A DNA stretch of 64,000 nucleotides from Cyanobacteriota bacterium (GCA_022402445.1 JAKRSF010000009.1:62001-126000), one strand, 5' to 3'. Positions 51,462-61,193 are shown, numbered from the stretch's first letter. Notes: generated from the sequence alone by a model not told the origin. Translations and numbers: made by a program.

Positions 51462-51625
51462 CGAACCCACTGCGCAACTCCAGGTCAAGAATCGAGGGTT
51501 TAGGGACGCAGCGGATGGGGGGGAACCCCTAGCTTTGCGGTACCCTGACTCCAGAGGGGCCATCCCTCAAGACTTGGATCCTTCCTCAGCGCTAGATCTT
51601 TTGAGATCTCTTACAGATCGGAACC

Positions 51626-52138
51626 ATGGCAAAACATCAGTCGGGCGCATTTCTGGGGGGACTGCTGGCGGGGGCGGCGGCGGGTGCCCTAGCGGGGCTG
51701 CTGCTGGCTCCTCGGCGGGGCCGCGAAACGCGCAAGCTCCTGGCCAAGTCCGTCGATGCCCTGCCGGAGTTGGTGGAGGATTTGGCGACGACGGTGCAAC
51801 TGCAAGGGGGGCGGCTGTCGGCGACGGCGGCCCAGCGCTGGGGCGGTACCCTTGACCGGCTGCGGGAGGCGATCGCGGCGGGCATCGAGGCGACCCAGGT
51901 ATTAGATGAGGAGGCGGATCGCGAGGCGGACCCCAGGGCTTCGACGGGCGATCGCCAGCGGCGCTACCCGGATCTGGCCGATCGCGGCGGCGCACCCCAA
52001 GAAACTGACGCGGCGACGGAGGAAGACTGGGGCGATCGCGACGGGCCATTACCATTAAAGGATGGGCCATTGAAAAGCGCGTCGGTGAAACGGGCGACGG
52101 ATCCCGCGATCGCCGACGGGGACTGGAGTGAGCGGTGA
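51626..52138 (+). CDS. YtxH-like protein
   Basis: A 170-residue protein. The N-terminus AFLGGLLAGAAAGALAGLLLAPRRGRETRKLL is the YtxH signature: a Gly/Ala membrane helix followed by LLxAPxxGxExR. A helical region and a disordered Asp/Gly/Arg-rich tail follow. YtxH proteins are general-stress or envelope proteins of unknown mechanism. It is translationally coupled with the next gene. Confidence 0.82.
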   Translation: MAKHQSGAFLGGLLAGAAAGALAGLLLAPRRGRETRKLLAKSVDALPELVEDLATTVQLQGGRLSATAAQRWGGTLDRLREAIAAGIEATQVLDEEADREADPRASTGDRQRRYPDLADRGGAPQETDAATEEDWGDRDGPLPLKDGPLKSASVKRATDPAIADGDWSER

Positions 52139-52623
52139 TGGTCGATCCCCTGTTCTGGCTTGGGTTGTCCCTGCTCATTGTCAGCGTGAGTTTGGCCGTG
52201 GCGATCGCCGTGGCGATTCCGGCGCTGCAAGAGTTGGGCCGCGCCGCCCGCAGTGCGGAAAAGCTATTTGATACCCTCGCGCGGGAGTTGCCGCCCACCC
52301 TGGAGGCGATCCGCCTAACGGGCATGGAAATCAGCGACCTGACGGACGATGTGACCGAAGGAGTGCAAAGTGCGGGCCAGGTGGTGCGCCAGGTGGACCG
52401 GAGCCTAGAGGGGGCCAAACGGCAGGGGCGGCGGCTGTCCCATTCGGCGCGGCGGACCCTCGTTGGGGTTCAGGCGGCGTGGCAGAGTTTGACGAAATCG
52501 AACCGGCGGCGGCAACCGGAGCGGCGGCTGACGGGGCGCGATCGCCCGATTGATGAACGCCACCAACTGCCGGGGGATGCGCCGCCGTTGCGATCGCCCC
52601 TGCCGGAGTCGGAAGAGGATTAG
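52138..52623 (+). CDS. DUF948-like membrane protein
   Basis: About 161 residues. The TM helix LFWLGLSLLIVSVSLAVAIAVAIPAL is followed by an amphipathic helical stretch (LPPTLEAIRLTGMEISDLTDDVTEGVQSAGQVVRQVDRSLEGAKRQ), typical of DUF948. The C-terminus is basic and disordered. The ATG shares a base with the YtxH stop (GTGATG), so both are probably made together. Confidence 0.78.
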   Translation: MVDPLFWLGLSLLIVSVSLAVAIAVAIPALQELGRAARSAEKLFDTLARELPPTLEAIRLTGMEISDLTDDVTEGVQSAGQVVRQVDRSLEGAKRQGRRLSHSARRTLVGVQAAWQSLTKSNRRRQPERRLTGRDRPIDERHQLPGDAPPLRSPLPESEED

Positions 52624-52661
52624 GGTTTTGAGAGCTAGGGTTTGAGGATTGGGCATTGGTG

Positions 52662-53975
52662 ATGGCGCGATCGCCGGGGCATGGGGCGTCCCTGGACAGC
52701 GGGGCTCGGGTGGCGACCTGGTTGCGGGGCCAGCGTTTGCCGTTTGATTTGGCGGAACTGCCGTCGGAAACGGTCCTGGTGGGCGGTGCGGTGCGCGATG
52801 CCCTGCTGGGGCGATCGGGGACGGGGCCGCTGGATTTGGATTTTGTCCTGCCGATGGCGGCGGTGGAAACGGCCCGGAATTTGGCCCAGCGCCATCGGGC
52901 GGGGTTTGTGCTGTTGGACCGCGATCGCGCGATCGCTCGGGTGGTGTTTGCCAATGGCGACACGGCGGACTTTGCCCAGCAGATGGGGGCGGATTTGACG
53001 GCGGATCTGCGGCGGCGGGACTATACCCTCAATGCGATCGCCTATCGCCCCGATGATGGACAGGTGATTGATCCGTTGGGGGGCCTCGCCGCGATCGCCC
53101 AGGGCCACATGCAAATGGTCCATCCCGATAACCTGCGCGATGATCCCCTGCGGCTCCTGCGGGCCTATCGCCAGTGCGCCCAGCTTGGGTTCGCGATCGC
53201 CCCCGATACAAAACCTTGGCTCCAGAAATTAGCGCCCCACCTGGCCACCATGGCCGGAGAACGGGTGCAGGCGGAATTGAACGCCCTATTGGCCGCCCCC
53301 CACGGCGATCGCTGGATTCGGCAGGCGTGGCAGGACGGGTTATTAAAGCATTGGCTCCCCCACCTGAGCGCCGAAAGCCTGGACCACCTCGAAGCGTTGC
53401 AGCGGGTGGCCGACCGCCTCGGCGATCGCTGGCCCGCCTTCCGAGACGAATTCTATGGCCCCGAACCCGATCACCGTTGGGGACCGTGGGCGATCATGGC
53501 CCGCCGCGCCCTGGCCGTTGGCCCCGATCCCGCCGCCGCCCAGGTCACCCTAGAGACCCTCAAATATAGCCGCGCCGAAATCCGCACCGCGATCGCCCTG
53601 CTCGACAGCCTCCCCGCGATCGCCCCCCTGGGCACCGGCCACCCCCTCAGCCCCCGCCAGCACTACGACCTATTCCAGATCATCAAAGACGCCTTCCCCG
53701 CCGCGATCGGCCTGTGGCTCGCCATCGGCATCGATCCAGATCGCCTCCTGCCCACCCTCGATCGCTGGCACCGCCCCAACGACCCCATCGCCCACCCCGT
53801 GCCCCTCCTGAGCGGCAAAGCCCTCATGGACCAGCTCGATCTGCCCCCCGGCCCCACCGTCGGCGCGCTGCTCTACGCGATCGCGATCGCCCAGGCCGAA
53901 GGCAAAATCCAGACCCCCGATCACGCCATCGAGTTCGCCCGCACTTGGCTCCTTAACCCAACCAAAACCCAGTGA
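52662..53975 (+). CDS. CCA-adding enzyme / poly(A) polymerase family protein
   Basis: A 437-residue class II nucleotidyltransferase. GGAVRDALLG, LDLDFVLP (catalytic carboxylates), RRRDYTLNAIAY and DDPLRLLRAYR are in the family order. Cyanobacteria can split CCA addition between separate enzymes, so whether this one adds C, A or both cannot be read off. ATG 52662 is chosen from three clustered starts (TTG, GTG, ATG). Confidence 0.92.
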   Translation: MARSPGHGASLDSGARVATWLRGQRLPFDLAELPSETVLVGGAVRDALLGRSGTGPLDLDFVLPMAAVETARNLAQRHRAGFVLLDRDRAIARVVFANGDTADFAQQMGADLTADLRRRDYTLNAIAYRPDDGQVIDPLGGLAAIAQGHMQMVHPDNLRDDPLRLLRAYRQCAQLGFAIAPDTKPWLQKLAPHLATMAGERVQAELNALLAAPHGDRWIRQAWQDGLLKHWLPHLSAESLDHLEALQRVADRLGDRWPAFRDEFYGPEPDHRWGPWAIMARRALAVGPDPAAAQVTLETLKYSRAEIRTAIALLDSLPAIAPLGTGHPLSPRQHYDLFQIIKDAFPAAIGLWLAIGIDPDRLLPTLDRWHRPNDPIAHPVPLLSGKALMDQLDLPPGPTVGALLYAIAIAQAEGKIQTPDHAIEFARTWLLNPTKTQ

Positions 53976-54029
53976 TCGTGGTCGGGAACCGATGCGCTAT
54001 GCTAGGTAGGCTGAACGGGGATTTTGAAC

Positions 54030-54200
54030 ATGGCAAAACGCCGCAACCTAAAGAAAGAAAAAGCACAACGTAACCTGGCCTACGCGCGGAAGTTCCGCAA
54101 ACGTTCCAACAGCCGCAACTATCGCAACCGTCGCCCCGCCAACGCCACTGACGGCAACGGCGAGAACGGAGAAGACGGCGACGACGCCCCCAAGGAATAG
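54030..54200 (+). CDS. Small bipolar (basic/acidic) protein
   Basis: A 56-residue protein. The N-terminal 35 residues are basic (MAKRRNLKKEKAQRNLAYAR, KFRKRSNSRNYRNRR) and the end is acidic (GNGENGEDGDDAPKE). Charge segregation suggests an RNA- or ribosome-associated protein. The ATG lies 54 bp after the preceding stop, and normal codon use continues throughout. Confidence 0.65.
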   Translation: MAKRRNLKKEKAQRNLAYARKFRKRSNSRNYRNRRPANATDGNGENGEDGDDAPKE

Positions 54201-54328
54201 ACCTTCTGCCTAGGGTGGGCGCACCGAAGCCGGAACTATTCGGCCTGCGAACCCATCCCAGTTGCTGTAGCGGCACCTCACCCCTGGCGCGTCTTGTGGA
54301 TTGATTGAGGTGCCTCTGCGCTTAATGA

Positions 54329-55342
54329 ATGAATGAACACCCCCGCAAAAACCGTCTGGGCATGTTTCCGCTCTTCTATTCAGACGAGTTTTTAGACCAC
54401 GATACGGGCCTTGGTCACCCGGAACGGGCCGATCGACTCCGGGCGATCGTGGCCCATCTCCGGGGTTCATCCTTGGCGGCGGATCTGCAATGGCGAGAGC
54501 CCATGGCGATCGCGGGGGCTCTAGAGCGGCGGCTGATGGCGGCGGTGCGGCGGGTCCATGATGGGCAGTACCTCGACGACTTGCAGCAACTGGCCGAACG
54601 GGGCGGGGGCCGCATTGATGCCGATACCCCCGTGTCGTCCCGCAGCTATGCGGTGGCCCTGTTGGCGGTGCAGGCGTGGCTAGAGGGGTTTGATGCGGTG
54701 CGGCGTTCCGGTCAGCCCGCCTTTGTGCTGGCCCGTCCGCCGGGGCACCATGCGGTGGCCGATGGGGGCATGGGCTTTTGTTTGCTCTCGAATGCGGCCA
54801 TTGTGGCCCGCGACGCGATCGCCACGGAGGCCGTTGAACGGATCGCGATCGTGGATTGGGATGTGCATCACGGCAACGGCACCCAGGATTTGGTGGTGAA
54901 TGAGGCGGCGATCGCCTACTGTTCGATCCACCAGTCCCCCGCCTATCCCGGCACCGGCTACCCCTGCCGCGATGACCATGAGCACCAGTTGCTCAATTTG
55001 CCCGTCGCCGCTGGCAGCACCATCGAGGATTACCGCAGTCGGTTCCGCGATCGCATCGTCCCGTTCCTCAAGGATTTCAATCCTGACGTGATCCTCGTGA
55101 GCGCAGGCTACGATGCCAACCGGGCCGACCCCCTCGCCAGCGTCAATCTAGCCCCCGAGGACTACGGCGAACTGACCCACTACCTGCTCGATGTCACCCC
55201 CCGGCTTCTGTTTGGTCTCGAAGGCGGCTATGACCTCAATGCCCTCGCCGCCTCCGTTGAAGCCACCATCCATGCGTGCATCTCCCGCGATCGGCCCCAG
55301 ACGGTCCCCCACTTCGCCCCCGATCCGAGTCCTGGATCCTAG
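54329..55342 (+). CDS. Histone deacetylase-family (acetoin utilisation-like) protein
   Basis: About 337 residues, or 326 from ATG 54362. Motifs: HPERADRLRAI, RPPGHHAVADGGMGFCLLSN (catalytic His pair), IVDWDVHHGNGTQD and SAGYDANRADPLA (zinc Asp/His/Asp), and LEGGYDLNALA (catalytic Tyr region). Bacterial members deacetylate polyamines or proteins with a zinc-dependent arginase-fold site. The real substrate is unknown. The 110 bp before the gene hold no clear promoter. Confidence 0.9.
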   Translation: MNEHPRKNRLGMFPLFYSDEFLDHDTGLGHPERADRLRAIVAHLRGSSLAADLQWREPMAIAGALERRLMAAVRRVHDGQYLDDLQQLAERGGGRIDADTPVSSRSYAVALLAVQAWLEGFDAVRRSGQPAFVLARPPGHHAVADGGMGFCLLSNAAIVARDAIATEAVERIAIVDWDVHHGNGTQDLVVNEAAIAYCSIHQSPAYPGTGYPCRDDHEHQLLNLPVAAGSTIEDYRSRFRDRIVPFLKDFNPDVILVSAGYDANRADPLASVNLAPEDYGELTHYLLDVTPRLLFGLEGGYDLNALAASVEATIHACISRDRPQTVPHFAPDPSPGS

Positions 55343-55561
55343 ATTATTTCTGTGATCGCGCGAAACCTCCAAGTCCGTAGCCTAGAATGGGTAGAAGCCC
55401 AGACATGGGTACGGAAAAGGGAGCGCCCTCGGCTAATGCTACTCGCTCCGTTGGTCGGTTCTGGGGAATCGCAGGGGCGGGAACTGCCAAGGGGCAAACG
55501 GTTCTAGCGTTGGACCGCGCCTAGAACCGGGTCGAATTACCATCTCATTGCGAGGCAAACT

Positions 55562-55873
55562 ATGCTACACCGCAAGGTCTATCAACTCTGCTGTGATGGC
55601 CATGAGGTCTGTATCTTCCTGCGAGATCAGCAGCGCTGGATTGAACGCGCGAAGATCCTCGACATTGAGGGGGATTTAGTGACCCTGCGCTATGAAACGG
55701 AAGAGGATGATGAAACCTGCGCCTGGGAAGAAATGGTGCGCCTCGAAAGTATTGGTTCAGTAACGCGCAAGCTGGCTTCGGTCCCTCGCCGCAATACGGA
55801 AATTTTGGTGGCGGACGATTGCCCGGAAGCGGAACAAATCCGAAATTATCCGGAGTTTGACGCGGATAAATAA
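55562..55873 (+). CDS. Conserved small cyanobacterial-type protein
   Basis: A 103-residue protein starting MLHRKVYQLCCDGHEVCIFLRDQQRWIERAKILDIEGDLVTLRYETEEDDE. It is beta-rich, like a small RNA-binding or Sm-type fold, and acidic. I believe proteins like this are widespread in cyanobacteria, but I cannot name a family with certainty. The 55343-55561 intergenic region shows no other gene. Confidence 0.72.
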   Translation: MLHRKVYQLCCDGHEVCIFLRDQQRWIERAKILDIEGDLVTLRYETEEDDETCAWEEMVRLESIGSVTRKLASVPRRNTEILVADDCPEAEQIRNYPEFDADK

Positions 55874-56109
55874 TTCGAGGGATAGCTTGGGCTAGATCCA
55901 AATCCGGTTGGGATAGGGAATAGCTCATCATCCTGGGGGTGTGGTTCCAGTGGGGATCATGCCCCTTTTCGTGGCGGTCTGGGTCTGTGGCTGAATATCC
56001 AGCGGTCTTTTATATTAGATTTGATTGCTGATGCGACTGAGATGCCGGAAGCGGGCGGTCTGGCGATCGCGATCAAAGAGCCTGGGTGGCTGTGCGTCCA
56101 TAACTCTAG

Positions 56110-56225
56110 CTGCGGCAAAAGCCCTGCAATTGGGGGTATTATCCCGCAGGTGCAGGATAACTACGTAATACCGGACTTAGGCCGCAGTTGCTTGACAACA
56201 CCCATCCGGGGAAGATTATCCTGCA
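56110..56225. other. Structured non-coding region before the GIY-YIG gene
   Basis: Nested complementary segments: CTGCGGC (56110-56116) with GCCGCAG (56181-56187), GGTATTA (56135-56141) with TAATACC (56166-56172), and TGCAGGATAA (56151-56160) with TTATCCTGCA (56216-56225), the last incompatible with the first two. No convincing ORF. It could be an RNA leader or the remnant of a small palindromic mobile element. Confidence 0.55.
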
Positions 56226-56317
56226 TTTGCGGTCTAATAAATAGTTAGACATCCTGAACTTATCGTCTAGACACTGTTAATGCTTGTAGGGCAGAAAGCC
56301 TAATTTACTTACCAAAC

Positions 56318-56971
56318 ATGGCTTCAGGATACGTGTACATACTCACAAACGTTTCGCTGCCTGGAATGATCAAGGTGGGGCGAACTCTTCGGGATTCCCG
56401 ATCAAGGGCGCGTGAGCTTTTTACAACTGGCTTACCAACTCCATTTCAGGTTGCTTTTGAGATTTTCTCAGATGAGCATGAGAAACTTGAAGCTGATTTT
56501 CATCAAGAACTTCATGATTTTCGCATATCTAATAATCGCGAATTTTTTAAGTATCCGTTAGATAAAGCAATAACTTTGTTGCAACAATTAAACATTCCGC
56601 CAGCAAGCAACGAATCTGTATTTCAAGCTGAAGATATTTTTGAATCACTGAAGCAGAAATATCTGAGCTATCTTAAACCTGACATTGTTGCTGTCAGGAT
56701 AGTTCAACCTCAAGATAGGGTATGGCTTGAAATTACTCAGGAGAAAGAAACGGCAGGTTATCTAAAAGATCAAAAGATAACTCGCACTGACTTAGCTTTC
56801 ATTTCAGATGGTGGATATGATAGTCACCTGTTTCGCCCAGAAGATGATGTCAGAGAGAATGCTAGAAAGTTCGTCGAGGATTTTGACCCCTATTCAATAA
56901 TAATGACAACTGATTTGTTCCATGATTCAGCATGTCAGGAAATCAATGAGAAGTTTAATCCGCACAAATAG
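56318..56971 (+). CDS. GIY-YIG (T5orf172/MUG113-type) nuclease-domain protein
   Basis: A 217-residue protein. GYVYILTNVSLPGMIKVGRTLRDSRSRARELFT is the GIY-YIG core in its GYVYI...IKVGR form, followed by EHEKLEADFHQELHDFRISNNREFFKYP with a probable catalytic Glu. The C-terminal domain (about 100-217) is unrecognised. It is strongly AT-rich with few HIP1 sites, unlike all neighbours, so it was probably acquired recently. Such proteins occur in phages and some defence or transposition modules. Confidence 0.85.
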   Translation: MASGYVYILTNVSLPGMIKVGRTLRDSRSRARELFTTGLPTPFQVAFEIFSDEHEKLEADFHQELHDFRISNNREFFKYPLDKAITLLQQLNIPPASNESVFQAEDIFESLKQKYLSYLKPDIVAVRIVQPQDRVWLEITQEKETAGYLKDQKITRTDLAFISDGGYDSHLFRPEDDVRENARKFVEDFDPYSIIMTTDLFHDSACQEINEKFNPHK

Positions 56972-57216
56972 GAGAATTAGAATTATGACCTTGAGTGCTC
57001 AGAATTAAGTTGCTTAGGATGTTAAGCCGGATGTCTGACAATCGCGCCGCACCGGAACGTTGTGATATGGTCGGTTAGTTGCAGAGGTTGTCTGCGTCCG
57101 GTGAGCGCGAACGGTTATGCCCCTGAAAATAACCGAGAATTCCTTGCACGATCGCGGACAAACCATCTTGCACAGTCCAACCGCACCATATACAAGAATG
57201 CAAAGTCCTGCGCGAT

Positions 57217-57750
57217 TCACCGGGCCGGACCGTGGGGGCTGTGCTGAGGGTTGCCGGTGCCGTTGGCGTGGTAGGCATCTCGGCCATGGCCCTCGGGGAG
57301 ATGGCTATCGGGCAGAGTTGGGCTGAGGCGCTGGAGATATTCCCAACCCCGCTGGGGCCACACGCGATCGCGGCCCGTACGCCGTGCAATCCAGCGAGCC
57401 ACCATCGGACCAGACCAGGAACCCCCATCGGGGGCCGGTTGGCTGAGCAATTTCGCTAATTCCTGCTGCTGGGCGGGCGACAGCAACGCGCGGGGGGACG
57501 TGCCAGCGGAACGGCGACGGCGGGAGATCGCCTTCGGGCCTTGCTGGTTATAGCGGCGGACAATTTCTTTGGCGTAGTCGTAGCTGAGTTCCACCACCCG
57601 GGCCGCCTCCTTGATGCTCCAGCCCTGGGCAATGAGATAAAGCAGATGCCACCAGCGCACTTCGATCGCGTCCTTAGCTTGGCGGTAGCGATCGCGCAGG
57701 TGATCGAGGGGCAAGTGGCTGGCGAGGCGTGCTTTGGGCGGCATGGGCAT
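57217..57750 (-). CDS. Orphan winged-HTH of IS630-type transposase
   Basis: A 177-residue protein. LRDRYRQAKDAIEVRWWHLLYLIAQGWSIKEAARVVELSYDYAKEIVRRYNQQG is the HTH half of IS630-family transposases, and GGSWSGPMVARWIARRTG...WEYLQRL is the winged part. The DDE catalytic half is absent both in frame and downstream, so this is a truncated transposase or a domesticated DNA-binding protein. The end (HGRDAYHANGTGNPQHSPHG) is unrelated to transposase. Confidence 0.8.
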   Translation of the reverse strand: MPMPPKARLASHLPLDHLRDRYRQAKDAIEVRWWHLLYLIAQGWSIKEAARVVELSYDYAKEIVRRYNQQGPKAISRRRRSAGTSPRALLSPAQQQELAKLLSQPAPDGGSWSGPMVARWIARRTGRDRVWPQRGWEYLQRLSPTLPDSHLPEGHGRDAYHANGTGNPQHSPHGPAR

Positions 57751-57939
57751 TCACGGTGAGCGGCGGCGATCGCGGGGATCACCGGATTTGGGCACGGGGC
57801 GGCAACGGGGCCGGAAGGTGCCGGACCGGCGGCTCAGTCATTCCAGTTATTCAACCGGGTAGCCCTGCATCCGGACGGGGACTGGGATTGGGGCGTGATC
57901 CCCGCCGTTGGCGTGGCCCCGGCATGGCCCTAGGGCCGG

Positions 57940-59643
57940 TTATTCAGGCTGCGGGGGGGTGGAGGCAGACCGGCGTGCGGGAATGAAGCGCATCAGTTTA
58001 GGCAAGTGCGGCGCGATCGGCTCTAGGCGATCGCCCGAGGTGGTCAGGTGCCACTGGAGATTGCCATCGGGGCGATAGAAAATCCAGGATTCATCGGGCC
58101 GGAGCCGCGCGGTGTCGAAGCCGCCGTCCCGATTGCTCTGGCAAAACCAGTGGAGTTTCACGTCATCCCGTAGGTAGTAGCTGAACAGGAGCAGGCGATT
58201 CCAACCGGAGTGACCAACCAGATTGGGGGTGGGCGGCTCTTGGTTGAGTATCCGAATTTCTTCAGGAAAGTCGCCCAGAATTGAGGCCGAATCGTTGCTC
58301 CACCACAGGCGGGCGGTGTTGGCGTGGCCGCTGGAACCGAGGCTGGCAACCAGAAGACCCACGGTGAGGGCGCTCCAGAGGCGTCGTTTCCAGGTGCTCC
58401 CTTCGGTTATGTGGACGCTGAGGAAGTAGGCGATCGCGAGTTCCAGGGCCAGCCAGGAGGGTGCCCAGTAGCGGACTTCGGCGGAGCGATCACCCCCCAG
58501 GATGAGATCGGCGGCGATCAGGAGTAGACCAGGAAAGATGAGGCTCGACAGGAGAAAGTGGAGGCGATCGCGATCGCAGTGATCCCCCCGTTCCCGCGCG
58601 CGCTCTAGATTGCCCGTGGATCCCCAACGGCCAAGGAGCCAAAGGAGAACATAGAACGTGAAGGCCGCGATCGCGATCGCGGGGAGCCATCGGCCCCAAT
58701 CCCCCTGGGGATAGGGCGAGAGGGGATAGCGCAAATCCACCCAAAGGCGTCCGAGACTTTGCAGCCATGTGAGGAATACCCCAAGGCGCGTCATGCCCTC
58801 CGTGGATGCCAGGTGCTTCGTGGCGCTGATCAAATTCCGCAGGGCCAAAAGGCTCACCAAAGCCCAGGGGAGATAGGCCAGCCCCAGGAATTTCAGGGTG
58901 TCCTTGCCGTGGGTGAACCAATGGCGATAGCGGGCGGGGGGATGGTGGCCCTTGAGGCTACGGAGGAAGAGCATTTGCCCCAGAATGATGATCCCCGTGA
59001 AGGCAAAGGTGTAGAGATTGAGCAGGCTAGTGAGGCCATAGATCCGCCAGAAGCGTTGATCGCCGTCCGTCCGCAGGGCACGCAGCAAGGCCCAGTTGCT
59101 CACTATGGTCAGCAAAATCCAAAGGGAGGACTGGCGGGCCATCTGGCTGTAGAGGATATGGAAGGGGGAGACGGCGATCGCGGTGGCGGCGATCGCGGCG
59201 GCATAGGCGGCCTGGGAATTTTTAGGAAATAGCTCCCGCCCCAGGAAATACATGGCGGGAATGCAGAGGATGCCGTACAGGACCGAAAGGCCGCGCAGGG
59301 TGCCAATCGAAGACCCAAACAGGGACGCCCATCCCCACAGTTGCAGGAAGTAGAAGGGCGGATGCTGGGCTCCCACTTCGCTGATGGAGCGCAGGACGGG
59401 CCAGGGGTTGGGGGGGCTCTGGGGGCGCAGGAAGGTTTTGAGTTCGGCGGCGGTGTGGGGGTCCCCAGTGCAGGCGGGATGGTCCAGCATGTCCGCCACG
59501 CGATGGCCGGCAATCCGCAGGGAGGAGATGATTTCATCGCCCATGTGGATTTTGTGGCCGGGGTGCAGGCTCCGAAGGCCGATCCCGAGGACGATCAAGA
59601 TCCCGAGGAGGAGCGATCGCGGGGGGCGGGAGGGGGGAAACAT
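57940..59643 (-). CDS. Membrane glycosyltransferase (GT39/ArnT-like)
   Basis: A 567-residue protein with about ten to eleven hydrophobic segments. The early HMGDEIISSLRIAGHRVADM contains the acidic D/E pair expected in the first periplasmic loop of GT-C enzymes. QHPPFYFLQLWGWASLFGSS and FHILYSQMARQSSLW are family-like. It would transfer a sugar from a polyprenyl donor in the envelope. The gene begins at the last base of the upstream gene's stop. Confidence 0.85.
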   Translation of the reverse strand: MFPPSRPPRSLLLGILIVLGIGLRSLHPGHKIHMGDEIISSLRIAGHRVADMLDHPACTGDPHTAAELKTFLRPQSPPNPWPVLRSISEVGAQHPPFYFLQLWGWASLFGSSIGTLRGLSVLYGILCIPAMYFLGRELFPKNSQAAYAAAIAATAIAVSPFHILYSQMARQSSLWILLTIVSNWALLRALRTDGDQRFWRIYGLTSLLNLYTFAFTGIIILGQMLFLRSLKGHHPPARYRHWFTHGKDTLKFLGLAYLPWALVSLLALRNLISATKHLASTEGMTRLGVFLTWLQSLGRLWVDLRYPLSPYPQGDWGRWLPAIAIAAFTFYVLLWLLGRWGSTGNLERARERGDHCDRDRLHFLLSSLIFPGLLLIAADLILGGDRSAEVRYWAPSWLALELAIAYFLSVHITEGSTWKRRLWSALTVGLLVASLGSSGHANTARLWWSNDSASILGDFPEEIRILNQEPPTPNLVGHSGWNRLLLFSYYLRDDVKLHWFCQSNRDGGFDTARLRPDESWIFYRPDGNLQWHLTTSGDRLEPIAPHLPKLMRFIPARRSASTPPQPE

Positions 59644-61193
59644 CAGGGGGCACGATCTGAATCGCGGGGATTGTCAGGGTCATCAGGGTCAGTCGAGTCC
59701 GGCGTTTGGGGGGGGAGCGAACCTAGCGTTTGATCGATTTCCTGCTCTAGGAGGTCGCGATCGCTCGAATAGGCCAGGTCCGAGTCCTTCACCTCCGTCA
59801 ACTGGGCGAAGCGCTGGGCAAAGGTCAATTTTTGGCGCAGGGGGCGGCTGGCTTTGCGCAGTTGGGTGGCCCGCCCGAGCCGCTGACGGTTGCGCGCCGC
59901 GATCGCGCGGTTGCGGTAGTGCAGAACGATCGCCCGGACGGCGGGGATCAGCAAAAAGGCGCTGCTGTAGCCAAAGGCAACCCAAAACAGGCCATCCAGC
60001 ATCCACACGATCCCCCCCAGGGCGGCCCCATGGTTCACCAACAGGGCTTTGAGGAGCAGGGACAGGCACCACAGAACAATCCCCAGGAGGAGGGGGGCGG
60101 TGGTGGGGGCATCGCTGAAGCGCCAGGGGTTTTCTTCGAGGTGGGTGGGTAGGGGGGCGGCGGCGGCGGGCCGGTCCTGAAAACCGAGATTTTTTGTTGA
60201 TTTGGCGAGGGGTTTGTTGGTTGAAGATTTGCCCCCCTGGGCCGTGACCTGGAGGGCGGGGAAACGGTAGATCAAATCGCCGCGATCACTCACTTCCGGG
60301 TGCCCATCAAAGCGCAGCAGCACGGGCAGGATGTAGTCTTCGGAATCTTGCTCCTGGGGGGAAATGTCATCCAAAAAGGGGGCGATCTGTTCCGCCGCGA
60401 TCGCGCCGCCGCTGGCCCGAATGACGCCGCCGATGAGCTGCCACCGCCGATCTTCTAGATGGGGGTTGGGATTGCCGCACCCAAACAAAAAGCGATAGAT
60501 CGATTCTAGGGAGCTGGGGCTGGGGGCTTCGGTCGATTCCTGATCCCCTTGATCGTCGCCGGATTTTGATTTGCCTTTTCCCTTCTTGTTGCCCTTGCCT
60601 TTACCTTTCGATTTGACCTTGGCGCGGGGGGTGGATCGGGGCCGTTGGGGGCGATCGCCCCAGTCCCCCCACCAGAGCAGATCTAGAAAGAGGCTCATCC
60701 CATTCCCGCAGCCGCTGCCCGCGCTGGAGCCGCAGCCGTCGCCGCAGCCATCGAGGTCAATATCCCCATCCCCGTCGCCCGAGAGGGCCGCCGCGATCGC
60801 CGCAATGACCGTCGCAATAATCGCGATCGACACCAGGGCCAGCAACGCCAGCAGCACCAGGCCAAAGGACAGGCGCACCAGGAAAAAACAGCCCTGCCAC
60901 AGGCGGCGGAGTAGCGCCTGAAGGCGCAGTTGCCAGAACCGTTGCAGCAGCCGCGCGCGGAACTGGCGCTCAAGCTGATAGATCACCTCCCCCGCCGTCG
61001 AAACCTGGAGATGGCCCCCCGTCGCCGCCGCCAGGGCCATCAGCCCCCGTTCTGCGGTGACCAAATCCAGCCCCGCCTGGGCCGCCACATCCCCCACCGT
61101 GGCGCGGTAGTCCAGGGTTTCGATCGCGGCCATGACGCGGGGATCGAGAGCTTGGGGATCAAGGGCCCGGAAGCCGGGTGAATGGGCTGACAT
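59643..61193 (-). CDS. Large conserved membrane protein (At5g03900-like)
   Basis: A 516-residue protein. The N-terminus VMAAIETLDYRATVGDVAAQAGLDLVTAERGLMALAAATGGHLQVS is a winged-helix-like domain. A TM helix (FGLVLLALLALVSIAIIATVIAAIAAAL), a Gly/Asp/Cys stretch (DGCGDGCGSSAGSGCGNG), a basic Lys-rich linker, a second globular domain and two further TM helices follow. The start resembles plant chloroplast proteins annotated loosely as Fe-S cluster-related; that function is unproven. Coupled to the GT39 gene. Confidence 0.7.
   Translation of the reverse strand: MSAHSPGFRALDPQALDPRVMAAIETLDYRATVGDVAAQAGLDLVTAERGLMALAAATGGHLQVSTAGEVIYQLERQFRARLLQRFWQLRLQALLRRLWQGCFFLVRLSFGLVLLALLALVSIAIIATVIAAIAAALSGDGDGDIDLDGCGDGCGSSAGSGCGNGMSLFLDLLWWGDWGDRPQRPRSTPRAKVKSKGKGKGNKKGKGKSKSGDDQGDQESTEAPSPSSLESIYRFLFGCGNPNPHLEDRRWQLIGGVIRASGGAIAAEQIAPFLDDISPQEQDSEDYILPVLLRFDGHPEVSDRGDLIYRFPALQVTAQGGKSSTNKPLAKSTKNLGFQDRPAAAAPLPTHLEENPWRFSDAPTTAPLLLGIVLWCLSLLLKALLVNHGAALGGIVWMLDGLFWVAFGYSSAFLLIPAVRAIVLHYRNRAIAARNRQRLGRATQLRKASRPLRQKLTFAQRFAQLTEVKDSDLAYSSDRDLLEQEIDQTLGSLPPQTPDSTDPDDPDNPRDSDRAP

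Noticed and set aside
56021-56248. Small open frame in the structured region
   Set aside because: It starts at TTG without a ribosome site, covers the inverted repeats, and its translation shows no folded pattern.
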